This document shows, one piece after another, positions 28,767 to 39,700 of a DNA stretch of 64,000 bases. Source of the stretch: Flavisericum labens (GTDB taxonomy: Bacteria > Bacteroidota > Bacteroidia > Flavobacteriales > Flavobacteriaceae); NCBI RefSeq assembly GCF_045446075.1, contig NZ_JBJJBQ010000002.1, forward strand, positions 595,328-659,327, given 5' to 3'. Below the pieces are notes generated by a model that made no database searches, had not been told where the DNA came from, and worked only from the letters and a program-made list of their open reading frames with translations. Both the position numbers and the translations under genes were made by a program. The first letter of the stretch is position 1. Each line of letters begins with the position of its first letter.

Positions 28767-31661
28767 ATGAAGTATTTTTGGTTAATATTGTGCCCCGCGA
28801 TAGCGCTAATATTCATAGCGTGTGGTAGCGCAAATAGTTTCAAGAATGACACTTCTGAAGCATTTGAAATTTATAGTAGCGATACAAAAGCCGTAATTCT
28901 TTACGAAAAGGGAAAAGCCTTAGATTCTATCACAGCGAACTTACTTTCTGAAGACATCTATAAAGTTACTAATTATAGACCAAAAGTTGTTACCGAAATA
29001 AATTCTGCCAACGGAAAAGCGATTGTCATCGGAAGTTTAGATTCACCACTCATAAATACTTTTTTAAAGGGAGAATCGCTAAATGAAGGTTTTAAAACCC
29101 AATGGGAAAGTTATCATTATAAAACAATAGCAAACCCAACTAAGCACATACAAAAAGCCTTTGTTATAGCAGGAACGAATCCGCGAGGAACAGCTTATGG
29201 GGTTTTTAATATCTCTAAACAAATTGGTGTATCGCCTTGGTATTGGTGGGCTGATGTTCCCGTAAAAAAGAAGGACGAACTTATTTTAAACCAGTCCGAT
29301 TTATACAGCAAAACCCCTTCGGTGAAATACCGTGGTATTTTTCTAAATGATGAAGACTGGGGCTTACAACCTTGGGCAGAGCATAATTTTGAACCTGAAA
29401 CGGGGGATATAGGTCCCAAAACCTATTCAAAGATTTTTGAGCTGTTGCTTAGACTCAATGCTAATACTATTTGGCCCGCGATGCATCCTAGTACAAAAGC
29501 GTTTTTTCATTATCCGGGCAATGTAAAAATGGCCGAACTTTACAATATCGTAATTGGCACATCACACGCTGAACCCATGCTTCGAAATAATGTGGATGAG
29601 TGGGATAAAGGAACCATGGGGAGTTTTAACTATAAAACCAACAAAGATGAGGTGTTTAAGTATTGGGAAGACCGAGTAAAAGAAGCTAAAAATGTAGATG
29701 CGATATACACTATGGGCATGCGAGGCGTACATGACAGCGGTATGGAAGGCGTAAAAAGTAAGGATGAGGCCGTAGCGCTTCTTGACGGTATTATAAAAGA
29801 TCAGAGGAGCATGCTTAAGAAGCATATAAATACGGATGCAACACAAATTCCACAGGCTTTTACGGTTTATAAAGAAGTGTTGGATTTATATAAAAATGGA
29901 CTCAAAGTACCCGATGATGTTACTTTGGTGTGGACCGACGATAATTACGGATACATACGTGCCTTAAGCAATCCTGAGGAACAAAAACGCTCTGGAGGTG
30001 GCGGTGTTTATTACCATGCTTCCTATTGGGGAAGGCCTCATGATTATTTATGGCTGAGTTCTACCAATCCAGTATTGATTCGAGAAGAAATGATGAAAGC
30101 CTACAACCTTAACAATAAAAATATCTGGATATTAAATGTGGGCGATATAAAACCCTTGGAATACAACATGCAGCTGTTTTTAGATATGGCTTACAATACA
30201 GAACCATTTCAAAATCCTGAATATGTTGCAGAGCATCAAGAAGCGTTTTTTACGGACATATTTGGGAATTCAAACGGAAAAACCATTTCAGAAATAAAAA
30301 CAGAATATTATCAATTGGCATTTGAGCGCCGTCCCGAATTTATGGGCTGGAGCCAAACGGAACCGACCACTCCCATTTACAAATCAGGTTACAATGCCTT
30401 TAGTAATGGCGACGAAATCCAAAAGCGAATAGAAGCTTTTAACAAAATAGAGGAGGAAGTAAATACAATAGAAAATAATTTACCCAATAATTTAATAAGT
30501 ACCTTCACACAATTGGTTAGTTATCCGGTTAAAGGCGCTGCCCATATGAATAGAAAATTTCTGTATCGGGATAAAGCACTAGCGTATGTTGAACAGGGCA
30601 GAAAAAGTGCAAGCAAATACAAGGTATTAGCACACGAATCATACAAAACTATTGAAAAGTTAACCGAAGCATACACTACACTTTCCAATGGGAAGTGGAA
30701 AGGTATGATGGATATGAAACCACGGCGACTTCCTGTTTTTAATAATCCAGAAATAGATCTACTGGCAAAAGCATCTGATGGGAAAATTGGTGTTTCTATT
30801 GAAGATACACTTAAAGTCGTCGACGGAACATTAAGGATTCCAGTGTTTTACGTTGGAAATGCAGATAACTACTTTGTCGATGTGTTTTTAAAAAATAATA
30901 ATGAAACAGCTACTTGGGAGTTTCAGCAAATTCCAAATTGGTTAAAGTTAAGTCAGACTTCAGGGGTTTTAAATGATTCAGAATTAGAAACTAGAATTCA
31001 AGTTTCAGTAGATTGGAAAGCTTGGGAACAAGAAGGTAAACCAGTTTTAGAAACTATTCAGATAAAAAGTGGGACATCAGTTATTTCCATTCAAATTAAA
31101 ATATCCAATAGCTATGAAACTATTTTAGAAGGAAGTTTTATAGAAAAAAATGGAATGGTGGTAGCTTATGTTGAACATTTCACCGATAAAAATAATTCAA
31201 TAACTACACAATGGAAACGTGTTAATCTGCTAGGGCACAGTAAATCGGTTATGGAGGCATCACCATTATCCAGTAAACCAATTTTAGACCATAAAACCGC
31301 CCCAATATTGCAATATGAATTTTTCACTGAAACCCTAACAGACTATGCCATTGTTAACCTTGTGGCTTTACCAACACATCCAACCACAACGGACGGACGG
31401 CTTAGAATTGCCCTGCAATGGAACGACGAATCCATTCAGGTTTTAGATTTTAAAACGGAAGGACGAAGCAGGGAATGGAAGCAAAATGTGTTAAGTAATA
31501 AAGCACAAAAACAAATTCGTGTGCCAATTAATTCAAAAGGGAAACAAACTTTAAAACTGTTTATGGTAGATCCAGCAGTGTTGTTGGATTATATTGTTTT
31601 AGATACATCGGGTAAAGCAAATTTACCATATCAATTAATACCTGAAACCATAAAGAAATAA
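28767..31661 (+). CDS. GH115 alpha-glucuronidase-like enzyme, lipoprotein
   Basis: 964-residue enzyme. Lipobox FIACG (Cys about 19). The GH115 core is clear: RGIFLNDEDWGLQPWAEHNF, LRLNANTIWPAMHPSTKAFF, YTMGMRGVHDSGM, VWTDDNYGYIR and YYHASYWGRPHDYLW. The last 250 residues are beta-rich accessory domains. Family members remove glucuronate or 4-O-methylglucuronate from xylan, or glucuronate caps from arabinogalactan; with no xylanase in view, the second role is more likely here. It lies in a run of four genes with gaps of 38, 9 and 34 nt. Confidence 0.92.
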   Translation: MKYFWLILCPAIALIFIACGSANSFKNDTSEAFEIYSSDTKAVILYEKGKALDSITANLLSEDIYKVTNYRPKVVTEINSANGKAIVIGSLDSPLINTFLKGESLNEGFKTQWESYHYKTIANPTKHIQKAFVIAGTNPRGTAYGVFNISKQIGVSPWYWWADVPVKKKDELILNQSDLYSKTPSVKYRGIFLNDEDWGLQPWAEHNFEPETGDIGPKTYSKIFELLLRLNANTIWPAMHPSTKAFFHYPGNVKMAELYNIVIGTSHAEPMLRNNVDEWDKGTMGSFNYKTNKDEVFKYWEDRVKEAKNVDAIYTMGMRGVHDSGMEGVKSKDEAVALLDGIIKDQRSMLKKHINTDATQIPQAFTVYKEVLDLYKNGLKVPDDVTLVWTDDNYGYIRALSNPEEQKRSGGGGVYYHASYWGRPHDYLWLSSTNPVLIREEMMKAYNLNNKNIWILNVGDIKPLEYNMQLFLDMAYNTEPFQNPEYVAEHQEAFFTDIFGNSNGKTISEIKTEYYQLAFERRPEFMGWSQTEPTTPIYKSGYNAFSNGDEIQKRIEAFNKIEEEVNTIENNLPNNLISTFTQLVSYPVKGAAHMNRKFLYRDKALAYVEQGRKSASKYKVLAHESYKTIEKLTEAYTTLSNGKWKGMMDMKPRRLPVFNNPEIDLLAKASDGKIGVSIEDTLKVVDGTLRIPVFYVGNADNYFVDVFLKNNNETATWEFQQIPNWLKLSQTSGVLNDSELETRIQVSVDWKAWEQEGKPVLETIQIKSGTSVISIQIKISNSYETILEGSFIEKNGMVVAYVEHFTDKNNSITTQWKRVNLLGHSKSVMEASPLSSKPILDHKTAPILQYEFFTETLTDYAIVNLVALPTHPTTTDGRLRIALQWNDESIQVLDFKTEGRSREWKQNVLSNKAQKQIRVPINSKGKQTLKLFMVDPAVLLDYIVLDTSGKANLPYQLIPETIKK

Positions 31662-31670
31662 GTAATTACA

Positions 31671-34600
31671 ATGGATACCATCACAAAATCATGTAAAAAG
31701 ATTCTTCTAATAGCATGCATCGTTTTTAGTGTTAGCCAAATGCTGTCACAAGAATTTAAAAGGACAAAATTCAATTTCAATTCAGATTGGACATTTAAAA
31801 TAGGTGAACATCCGCAAGCTGTTGATGCAAATTTTAATGACAACCATTGGAAACATGTTACATTACCTTATGCCTATAACCAACAAGAAACTTTTAAAGA
31901 AGAAATAACCAATTTCACCACAGGTATTGTTTGGTATAGAAAAGTTTTTAAGCTTCCTGAAAATGCCATCGATAAAAAGGTGTTTATTGAGTTTGAAGGT
32001 ATTCGACAGGGGGGCGAAATCTACGTTAATGGAAAAAAAGTAGGTATACACGAAAATGGCGTAATGGCCTTCGGTTTTGATATTTCAGACGTGGTAAAAC
32101 CATATCCGTTTAAAAATGTAATAGCACTAAGAATAGATAACGATTGGAAGTATAGAGAAACTGCAACAGGAGCCACATACCGTTGGAACAATACCAATTT
32201 TAATGTCAATTTAGGCGGTATTCCAAAGAATGTGTATCTGCATGTTACCAACAAAATTTATCAAACACTGCCGTTGTATTCAAATTTAAAGACCACTGGT
32301 GTTTATGTTTATGCCCAGGATATTAGTATTAAAAATGCAAGTGCCGATATTCATGTTGAAACTGAAGTTAGGAATGAATTAAAAGATGTCCAATCCGTAG
32401 CGTTACAAGTTGAGGTTTTTGATTTAGAAGGACAAAAAGTAGCCGAATTTTCGGGAGATAACATACAGGTCGAACCTGGGGAAACAACTACTTTAAAAGC
32501 CAGTCAATATTTGGAAGGTTTGCATTTTTGGAGTTGGGGTTATGGCTATTTATACACTGTAAAAAGTACATTGAAAATTAACGGACAATCGGTTGATGAA
32601 GTCCATACAAAAACAGGATTTAGAAAAACAGCATTCAGAAATGGTGAATTTGTTTTAAACAATAGTGTTTTACAAGTTAAAGGCTATGCGCAGCGTACCA
32701 GTAATGAGTGGCCGGCAATTGGCATGTCGGTACCCGCTTGGTTAAGCGATTTTAGTAATAAAATGATGTTGGAAAGCAACGCCAATTTAGTACGATGGAT
32801 GCACGTAACGCCGTGGAAACAGGATATTGAATCTTGTGACAGGTTAGGGGTAATACAAGCCATGCCAGCTGGAGATGCCGAAAGAGATTCTAAAGGTGCC
32901 CAATGGAAGCAACGTGTGGCTCTGATGCGCGATGCCATTATTTATAACCGAAACAATCCTAGTATTATATTTTATGAATGTGGCAATGAGGTCATTAGTG
33001 AACCACATATGTTCGAGATGAAAAACCTTAGAAACACCTATGACCCGTATGGTGGGCGTGCTATTGGTTCGCGAGAAATGCTAGACAGCCGGGAAGCCGA
33101 ATACGGTGGTGAAATGTTGTATATTAATAAAAGCGCTGGCAAACCACTTTGGGCCACAGAATATTCGAGGGATGAAGGTCTAAGGAAATACTGGGATGAA
33201 TATAGTCCGCCATTTCATAAAGATGGAGAAGGAGGTACTACGCACGCCAATGTTAATGGAAGCAAAGTAAAAGATGCCAGTCCATATAACCGTAATCAAG
33301 ACTCACACGCCATTGAAGATATTACGCGTTGGTACGATTATTATATAGAACGACCAGGAACGGGTTACCGTGTTAGTTCTGGCGGTGTTAATATTATTTT
33401 TTCTGATACTAACACACATTTTAGAGGAGCAGAAAATTACAGACGAAGTGGTGAAGTAGACCCCATGCGGATTCCAAAAGATGGTTATTTTGCCCATCAA
33501 GTCATGTGGGATGGCTGGGTAGATATTGAAAACTACAGAAGCCATATTCTAGGCCATTGGAACTACACCAAAGACGTTGTGAAAAACATTTATGTGGTAT
33601 CATCGGGTGATAAAGTAGAACTTTTTGTAAACGGAAAATCTAAAGGTTTTGGTAAGCAGAGTAAGCGATTTTTGTTCACTTTTGAAAATATCCAGTGGGA
33701 AGCAGGCAACTTAAAGGCTATAAGTTATGATGCCAATGGAAAAGTGCTTAGCGAAGCTGAAAAGTTAACGGCAGGAGAGCCTTTTCAAATTAAATTAACA
33801 CCTCATACAAGTCCAAACGGCTTTTTGGCCAATGGTGCAGATGTTGCTTTGATAGATATTGAGGTGGTGGATAAAAACGGAAACCTATGCCCCATAGATA
33901 ATAGTTTAATTGAATTTTCTTTAAAAGGAGATGCTGAATGGCTTGGAGGGATAGCGAAAGGTCCTGATAACTATATTCTGTCTAAACAATTACCTGTAGA
34001 AAATGGTATTAATAGAGTTATGATTCGTTCAGGTTTTGAAGCGGATAAGATTAGTATTAGTGCAAAATCAAAGGGATTAAAATCGGCTAAAGTTAATTTG
34101 GCTACAATTCCTGTAAAGACAAACAACGGACTTTCAACAGATTTACCCAACCAAAACCTTCCCTCATATTTAGACAGAGGGCCAACACCCGAAACGCCAT
34201 CATATTCCATAAAAAGAATTCCTGTTTTTATTAGTTATGCAACCGCATTATCTAATCAAGAGAGCGTTTATAATAGCTTTGACGATAACGAACTTACAGA
34301 ATGGCGCAACGACGGCAGAATAAAAACGGGTAAAATCACCTACACCTTAACTAAGCCGTCCTTGGTAAATCAATGTGTGGTCAAATTTACGGGATGGCGG
34401 AGAAAAAGTTACCCAATCCGCATATTAGCCGGTGACCAAGTGCTTTTTGAAGGAGAAACAGAGCGCAGTTTGGGTTATGTTACTTTACCATTAAAACCCA
34501 AATTGACAAAAGAAATAACCATTGAACTCATAGGCGCAAATACGGATAGTGACGCATTTGATAAAATCGTAGAAGTAGACCCCAACAAAGAATTGGATAT

Positions 34601-34682
34601 GTTCAAGGATGAGGAAAAGGCAGCAGAGATAAAAGGCCATTTACGTATTGTTGAAATCGAGTTTTACGAAAGCATCAATTAA
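31671..34682 (+). CDS. GH2 family beta-galactosidase-like enzyme
   Basis: 1003-residue secreted or periplasmic enzyme with signal peptide ending near MLSQ. Order of domains: sugar-binding jelly roll (about 30-190, FNSDWTFKIGE, GGEIYVNGKKVG), immunoglobulin-like domain (about 200-310), TIM barrel (about 315-620) and C-terminal beta-sandwich domains, including a discoidin-like segment near 880-1000. The putative acid/base Glu is in YECGNEVISE and the nucleophile Glu in WATEYSRDEG; both are in the expected GH2 positions. Beta-galactosidase or beta-glucuronidase activity cannot be separated from sequence alone. It starts 9 nt after GH115. Confidence 0.85.
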   Translation: MDTITKSCKKILLIACIVFSVSQMLSQEFKRTKFNFNSDWTFKIGEHPQAVDANFNDNHWKHVTLPYAYNQQETFKEEITNFTTGIVWYRKVFKLPENAIDKKVFIEFEGIRQGGEIYVNGKKVGIHENGVMAFGFDISDVVKPYPFKNVIALRIDNDWKYRETATGATYRWNNTNFNVNLGGIPKNVYLHVTNKIYQTLPLYSNLKTTGVYVYAQDISIKNASADIHVETEVRNELKDVQSVALQVEVFDLEGQKVAEFSGDNIQVEPGETTTLKASQYLEGLHFWSWGYGYLYTVKSTLKINGQSVDEVHTKTGFRKTAFRNGEFVLNNSVLQVKGYAQRTSNEWPAIGMSVPAWLSDFSNKMMLESNANLVRWMHVTPWKQDIESCDRLGVIQAMPAGDAERDSKGAQWKQRVALMRDAIIYNRNNPSIIFYECGNEVISEPHMFEMKNLRNTYDPYGGRAIGSREMLDSREAEYGGEMLYINKSAGKPLWATEYSRDEGLRKYWDEYSPPFHKDGEGGTTHANVNGSKVKDASPYNRNQDSHAIEDITRWYDYYIERPGTGYRVSSGGVNIIFSDTNTHFRGAENYRRSGEVDPMRIPKDGYFAHQVMWDGWVDIENYRSHILGHWNYTKDVVKNIYVVSSGDKVELFVNGKSKGFGKQSKRFLFTFENIQWEAGNLKAISYDANGKVLSEAEKLTAGEPFQIKLTPHTSPNGFLANGADVALIDIEVVDKNGNLCPIDNSLIEFSLKGDAEWLGGIAKGPDNYILSKQLPVENGINRVMIRSGFEADKISISAKSKGLKSAKVNLATIPVKTNNGLSTDLPNQNLPSYLDRGPTPETPSYSIKRIPVFISYATALSNQESVYNSFDDNELTEWRNDGRIKTGKITYTLTKPSLVNQCVVKFTGWRRKSYPIRILAGDQVLFEGETERSLGYVTLPLKPKLTKEITIELIGANTDSDAFDKIVEVDPNKELDMFKDEEKAAEIKGHLRIVEIEFYESIN

Positions 34683-34716
34683 AATTATATAGTATCAAAT
34701 AATAAAATAAAATAAT

Positions 34717-36516
34717 ATGAATAAATCGAACTACACACTAGTTATAATTATAGCGCTTCTTTTTGGAATTTCATCACATACATTCGCTCAAGGCAAAGAA
34801 GTTAAATTATGGGAAGAAGTTCCGAATTCTATAAAAAATGATGATTATGCTCCCAGTTTCAGAGAAGACTCTAATGGGAACATTAATGGGCTTAGACGGG
34901 TTGTGGACCCAACATTAAAAGTGTTTCTGGTGGATAATAAAAAGAATGATAATGCCGCTGTAGTCATTTGTCCAGGTGGTGGTTATGGGATTTTATCACA
35001 CATAAAAGAAGGCGATAAAATTGCTGAATGGCTTAATTCCATAGGTGTTTCAGCTTTTGTTTTAAAGTACAGATTACCTAGCGATATCATCATGGAAAAC
35101 AAAACCATTGGTCCACTACAAGATGCACAAGAAGCTATTAGAAAGGTAAGGCGACATGCTAAGGATTGGAATATCGATCCCAATAAAATAGGTATTATCG
35201 GTTTTTCTGCAGGAGGACATTTGGCTTCAACAGCTTCAACGCATTATAATGATGCCGTTTATGCTTCAGATGGTACCAGTGCGCGCCCTGATTTTTCTAT
35301 GTTAATCTATCCGGTAATTTCTATGATAGATGGTATAACGCACCAAGGTTCAAAAATCAATTTATTAGGAAAAGACCCTTCAGAAGATTTAATTCAGAAA
35401 TATTCCAATGAAAAACAAGTGGATGAGAATACACCATCGACCATTTTAATACATGCTACAGATGACGGTTCTGTTCCGGTAGAAAATAGCATTAATTATT
35501 ATCTCGCTTTAAAGGAAAACAAAGTACCTGCCGAGATGCATGTTTACGAAGATGGTGGGCATGGCTTTGGATTGGGGAGGTTTGGTACGCATCTCAATTG
35601 GCCAAAAGCTTGCGAAAATTGGTTGGTTGCCAACAAATTTATTCCTGAAAAGGAAGTTTACATGTTTTCCTATTTCAAAGGGAATGGAGAAGATGGTTTG
35701 CATTTGGCATATAGCGAAGATGGCTATAAATGGAAATCCTTAAATAATGACAAGTCGTTTTTAACACCAGAAGTAGGTAAAGATAAACTCATGCGCGACC
35801 CATGTATTATTAAAGGTGGCGACGGACTTTACCATATGGTTTGGACGGTAAGTTGGACCGATAAAGGTATTGGTTATGCTAACTCCAAGGATTTAATCAA
35901 TTGGTCTGAGCAAAAGTTCATTCCGGTTATGGCGCATGAAGAAGGAACCCGTAACACGTGGGCTCCAGAAATAACCTATGATGAAGAAAATAAGGAATAC
36001 ATGATTTATTGGGCAAGCACCATTAAAGGTAAATTCCCTGAAACCCAAATTGAAGAAGATGCTGGCTATAACCATAGAATGTATTATTCGGTAACGAATA
36101 ATTTCAAAACTTTTAGTGATACCAAACTTTTATACGAACCTGGTTTTAACGTTATAGATGCTACGATTCAAAAGCATAACAATCAATATGTGATGTTTTT
36201 AAAAGATGAAACAAAAAAACCGGTAAGAAAAAATTTGAAGGTGGCTCTTGGCGACAAACTTACGGGACCTTATTCTGAAGCTAGCGAACCAATTACTGGT
36301 AAGTATTGGGCAGAGGGGCCTACAGCCATTAAGATTGATGGCAAATGGGTGGTTTATTTTGATAAATACACTGATCACAAATACGGGGCGGTACAGTCAA
36401 AAGACTTGAATAGTTGGAAAGATATTTCGGATAAAATAGAATTCCCAAAAGGAACAAGACACGGAACAATTTTTAAGATACCCGCTTCTTTATTAAGAGA
36501 AATAAAAAATCAATAA
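34717..36516 (+). CDS. Fusion: alpha/beta-hydrolase esterase plus GH43-like propeller
   Basis: 599-residue two-enzyme protein. Signal peptide ends FAQ. Residues about 30-305 are an alpha/beta hydrolase of the BD-FAE/acetyl-esterase kind: oxyanion segment CPGGGYG, nucleophile GFSAGGH, acid in HATDDGSVP and His in DGGHGFGLG. Residues about 310-599 are a five-bladed propeller with LMRDPCIIKGGDGLYHMVW (candidate Asp), NTWAPEITYD and WAEGPTAIK (candidate Glu), like GH43. This suits removal of acetyl or other acyl groups together with neighbouring arabinose or galactose units. It is the last gene of the GH43-GH115-GH2 run. Confidence 0.85.
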   Translation: MNKSNYTLVIIIALLFGISSHTFAQGKEVKLWEEVPNSIKNDDYAPSFREDSNGNINGLRRVVDPTLKVFLVDNKKNDNAAVVICPGGGYGILSHIKEGDKIAEWLNSIGVSAFVLKYRLPSDIIMENKTIGPLQDAQEAIRKVRRHAKDWNIDPNKIGIIGFSAGGHLASTASTHYNDAVYASDGTSARPDFSMLIYPVISMIDGITHQGSKINLLGKDPSEDLIQKYSNEKQVDENTPSTILIHATDDGSVPVENSINYYLALKENKVPAEMHVYEDGGHGFGLGRFGTHLNWPKACENWLVANKFIPEKEVYMFSYFKGNGEDGLHLAYSEDGYKWKSLNNDKSFLTPEVGKDKLMRDPCIIKGGDGLYHMVWTVSWTDKGIGYANSKDLINWSEQKFIPVMAHEEGTRNTWAPEITYDEENKEYMIYWASTIKGKFPETQIEEDAGYNHRMYYSVTNNFKTFSDTKLLYEPGFNVIDATIQKHNNQYVMFLKDETKKPVRKNLKVALGDKLTGPYSEASEPITGKYWAEGPTAIKIDGKWVVYFDKYTDHKYGAVQSKDLNSWKDISDKIEFPKGTRHGTIFKIPASLLREIKNQ

Positions 36517-36566
36517 ATGTCATTTAACCCTAAAAAGAGCATTTTATCTAAAAGAATAATCGATTG

Positions 36567-36611
36567 CAGGTAAGTGCAGGATAGCAATGGTCTAATTCGT
36601 TTATATATTTA
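36567..36611 (+). promoter_or_regulatory. Promoter with CAG/CAGGAT operator upstream of the 1111-residue protein (site C)
   Basis: CAGGTAAGTGCAGGATAG (36567-36584), a 19-nt spacer, and TATATTTA (36604-36611). The start codon is 93 nt downstream, a much longer leader than at sites A, B and D. Confidence 0.55.
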
Positions 36612-36685
36612 AAAAATCTTTTTATGCTATGAATTGTGAATTATAATTTATAAATTCAAGCCGCTAAATAAATTAATAATTAATT

Positions 36686-36723
36686 AAAACAACTTTACTA
36701 AATTATGAAAACAACTTTACTAA
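36686..36723 (+). repeat. 16-bp direct repeat across the start codon
   Basis: AAAACAACTTTACTAA occurs at 36686-36701 and again at 36708-36723, a 22-nt period spanning the ATG at 36705. It looks like a small tandem duplication of the translation start region. Confidence 0.8.
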
Positions 36724-39700
36724 GTAAACTTACTGCGTTTTGTGTTTTGGTCTTCACTGTGGGGACTTTAAGTGCGCAAAATGCAACTATGTGGACAGGA
36801 GCTGTAGATACGGTATTTGTCAATCCGGCAAACTGGGATCCAGCAGGAATTCCCGATGGTTCTTCGGATGTAACCATCAGTGAAACGGCGACAAACTTGC
36901 CTCACTACATTACCACACTATCTGAAGCGGGAAATGCCACGGATCACGTTAGCCATTTAGATGGTTCAACATCAACATTAACTATTTGGTCACCTATGTT
37001 GGTTTGGGCTGGCGGAGGTAACCGTTTTGGGGGTAATTTGGTGCTTGATAGTATTCCAGATACACCAGGTGCTCACCTTAATATTAGAAATCAAGGACGT
37101 TTTGGTAACCTTGATAACCCTGCTAACGTAACCGTTAGGACTGGTGCTGTGTTGGAAACAAAAAACCAATTAATTATTGGTGATGCTGGTGATGCTACTT
37201 TAAACATTACAGGTGGTATGGTGACTTCAACAGGCAATGGTTTGATACTAGGAGGATATGCTGGTAATGGACTTATCAACTTAACAGGTGGAGAATTACA
37301 CATTGCAAATGGGTTTGCTATTAATGAAGCTGGTGCAGGTACTGGTGAGTTATATATTAACGGTGGTACACTTTACCTTGGTGGAGACCAAACCGCTGTG
37401 GTTGAAGCTTATGTAGCTGCAGGTAAAATTACAACGAGACCAAGTAGATTGATAGGAGTGTCATATGACTCGGGTGCTGATGAAACTTTTGTAGTTTCAT
37501 ACGATCCAGGTGATGCTATCGTTTGGACAGGTACTGTAGATACAGATTTTACAAATCCGGGTAACTGGGATTTAGGTATTATCCCTGAAGGATCTGATGA
37601 TGTATCAGTAGATCCAGATGCACCAAATGCACCAACATTAAGTGTTAATTTAGAGTCTGTTGATCCTGACAATGATTTTATAGGTGGTGCAGTAAGCCAT
37701 ATTACCGGTGCAGTAGGTGTACCTATCACAATTGCGGCGCGTTTAGGCGTGTGGGCAGGTGGAAGCAATGGTTTTTCAGGTGATTTAAATGTTGTTGATG
37801 GTGCCGACATTAATATTAGAAACCAAGCCCGTTTCGGACAAAGTGAAAAGGCTACAATCAATGTGAGCGGTGGTCTTATGAACTCTAAAAACTATTTGAT
37901 TTTAGCAGACGGCTCTGATGCTGAACTTAACATAAGTGGGGGTCAGGTAACTTCAACAGGACAAGGTATGTTACTTGGTGGTTACAGTGGCTATGGTGCT
38001 GTAAATCTTACAGGAGGTTCATTAGAACTTAATGGAGCCTATGATATTGATGCACGTGCAGACCGTTCAGGAGCTGGACACGTTACTATCGGTGGTGGTA
38101 GCCTTCTATTAGCAGGAAGTCAAACAGGTATTATTGATGGCTTAGTAGCAGATGGAAAGCTAAAAGTGGTGCCAGGACATTCTCTTGATGTGAGTTTTGA
38201 TTTTACTAACACGACAATTACTTCCGTACCTGGAGCAGCTGCTAAAGAAGTGGCTTATTTAACTGCATCTAAAACTATGGGAGCTGGTGCTTCTGCAGTT
38301 GATAATGATGCCATCATAAGAATGCTTCAAGCAGATCCTAACTTTAATGTTACTGTGTTAGTTGATCCAGCCGCTGATATCGATCTTTCAGGCTATGATT
38401 TAGCTATTGTTCAAGAAACATTTGGTTCTAGTAGTGCTATCTTTAGTGGTACTGGTTCAGCTGCTATTCAAAACATGAGCATTCCAACGATTTTCAATAA
38501 AACTTTTGCTTGGAATTCTGGTAAGGCCGGAATTACAGAAACTGATGCAAATATTGTTGCGTCAACAGCAACTTCTATTGATGTACCTCACGGTGAAAGA
38601 AGATCAGACCCATTATTTAGTGGAATTGATTTCTCTGAAGGAAATAGTATCCGAATCTTTGCTGAACTAGCAAACGATGATGGAACTTCTGGCGGAACTA
38701 CTGGTTTCCAAATTTTAAATGATTTAGATATTGTTAACAATACTATTGGAGGTTCTTCAGGTTCATTGCACGCTCAAGTTCCAGATGTAACTACACCAAG
38801 TGCAGCTATTGTATTTAATGAATTGCGTCCAGGTGTACAATTAGGAGAAAATGCTGCTGATGTATTAGCAGTGCCAGTTATTGCTTTCTCTATGAACTAC
38901 GGAGCCATTGCATTAGGCGATGGTGCTAACCTTTCATCTGAAGCTTTAACTATCTGGAGAAATGCAGCTTACCACTTAACAGGTATGATTTCACCTGATG
39001 AATTATATGTAAACCCTGATTATGTTGCTCCGGTAATAGATTTAGCTTATGTACAAAAAGCTGGCTTTACAAGTGATGCCAGTGCATCAAGTTCTACAGA
39101 TGATCCTATCATCAGAATGTTTCAAGCAGATGATAATTTTAATGTTACTGTAATTGAAACTGATGCGGATGGTACTGGTTTAGATCTTTCAGGTTATGAA
39201 TTAGTTATAGCACAAGAAACTTTTGGTTCTGGTGATGGTATTTGGACTGGACCGTTAGCTCCTAAAAACCTTACAATTCCTTTTATAATGAACAAATCAT
39301 GGGCATTAAGGGATGGTAGAGCGATATCTTCAGCTGGTGCGACCGTTGAACTTTCAGGAGATACTAAAGTTTCTATAGACCCTAGTAATCAAACTAATAT
39401 GTTGTTCAATGGAATTGATTTTTCAGGAGGAAACGATGTTATCCTTTACAGTGAATTGGCCGATAATACTGGTGCAACTGGGACAAACGCTATTGATGTA
39501 TTAAATAATCTTGAAATTAGTGTTACAGGTACAAACCTTGCTACAGTTTCAGATGTTACTACATCACCTGATACCTCTATTATAATAAACAGTATTCCAC
39601 AAGGAACACAGTTAGGTACAGACGCAGCTGATACAACTCAAGCACCAATGGTTGCCTTTGCTTTTAATTATGGAGCAATTATTAGAGGTGACGGAGCCAA

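Noticed and set aside
37409..37861. 150-codon open frame on the minus strand inside the 1111-residue protein gene
   Set aside because: It lies wholly within a gene with signal peptide, repeated domains and T9SS tag. The antisense frame is proline/serine-rich and has no recognisable domain.
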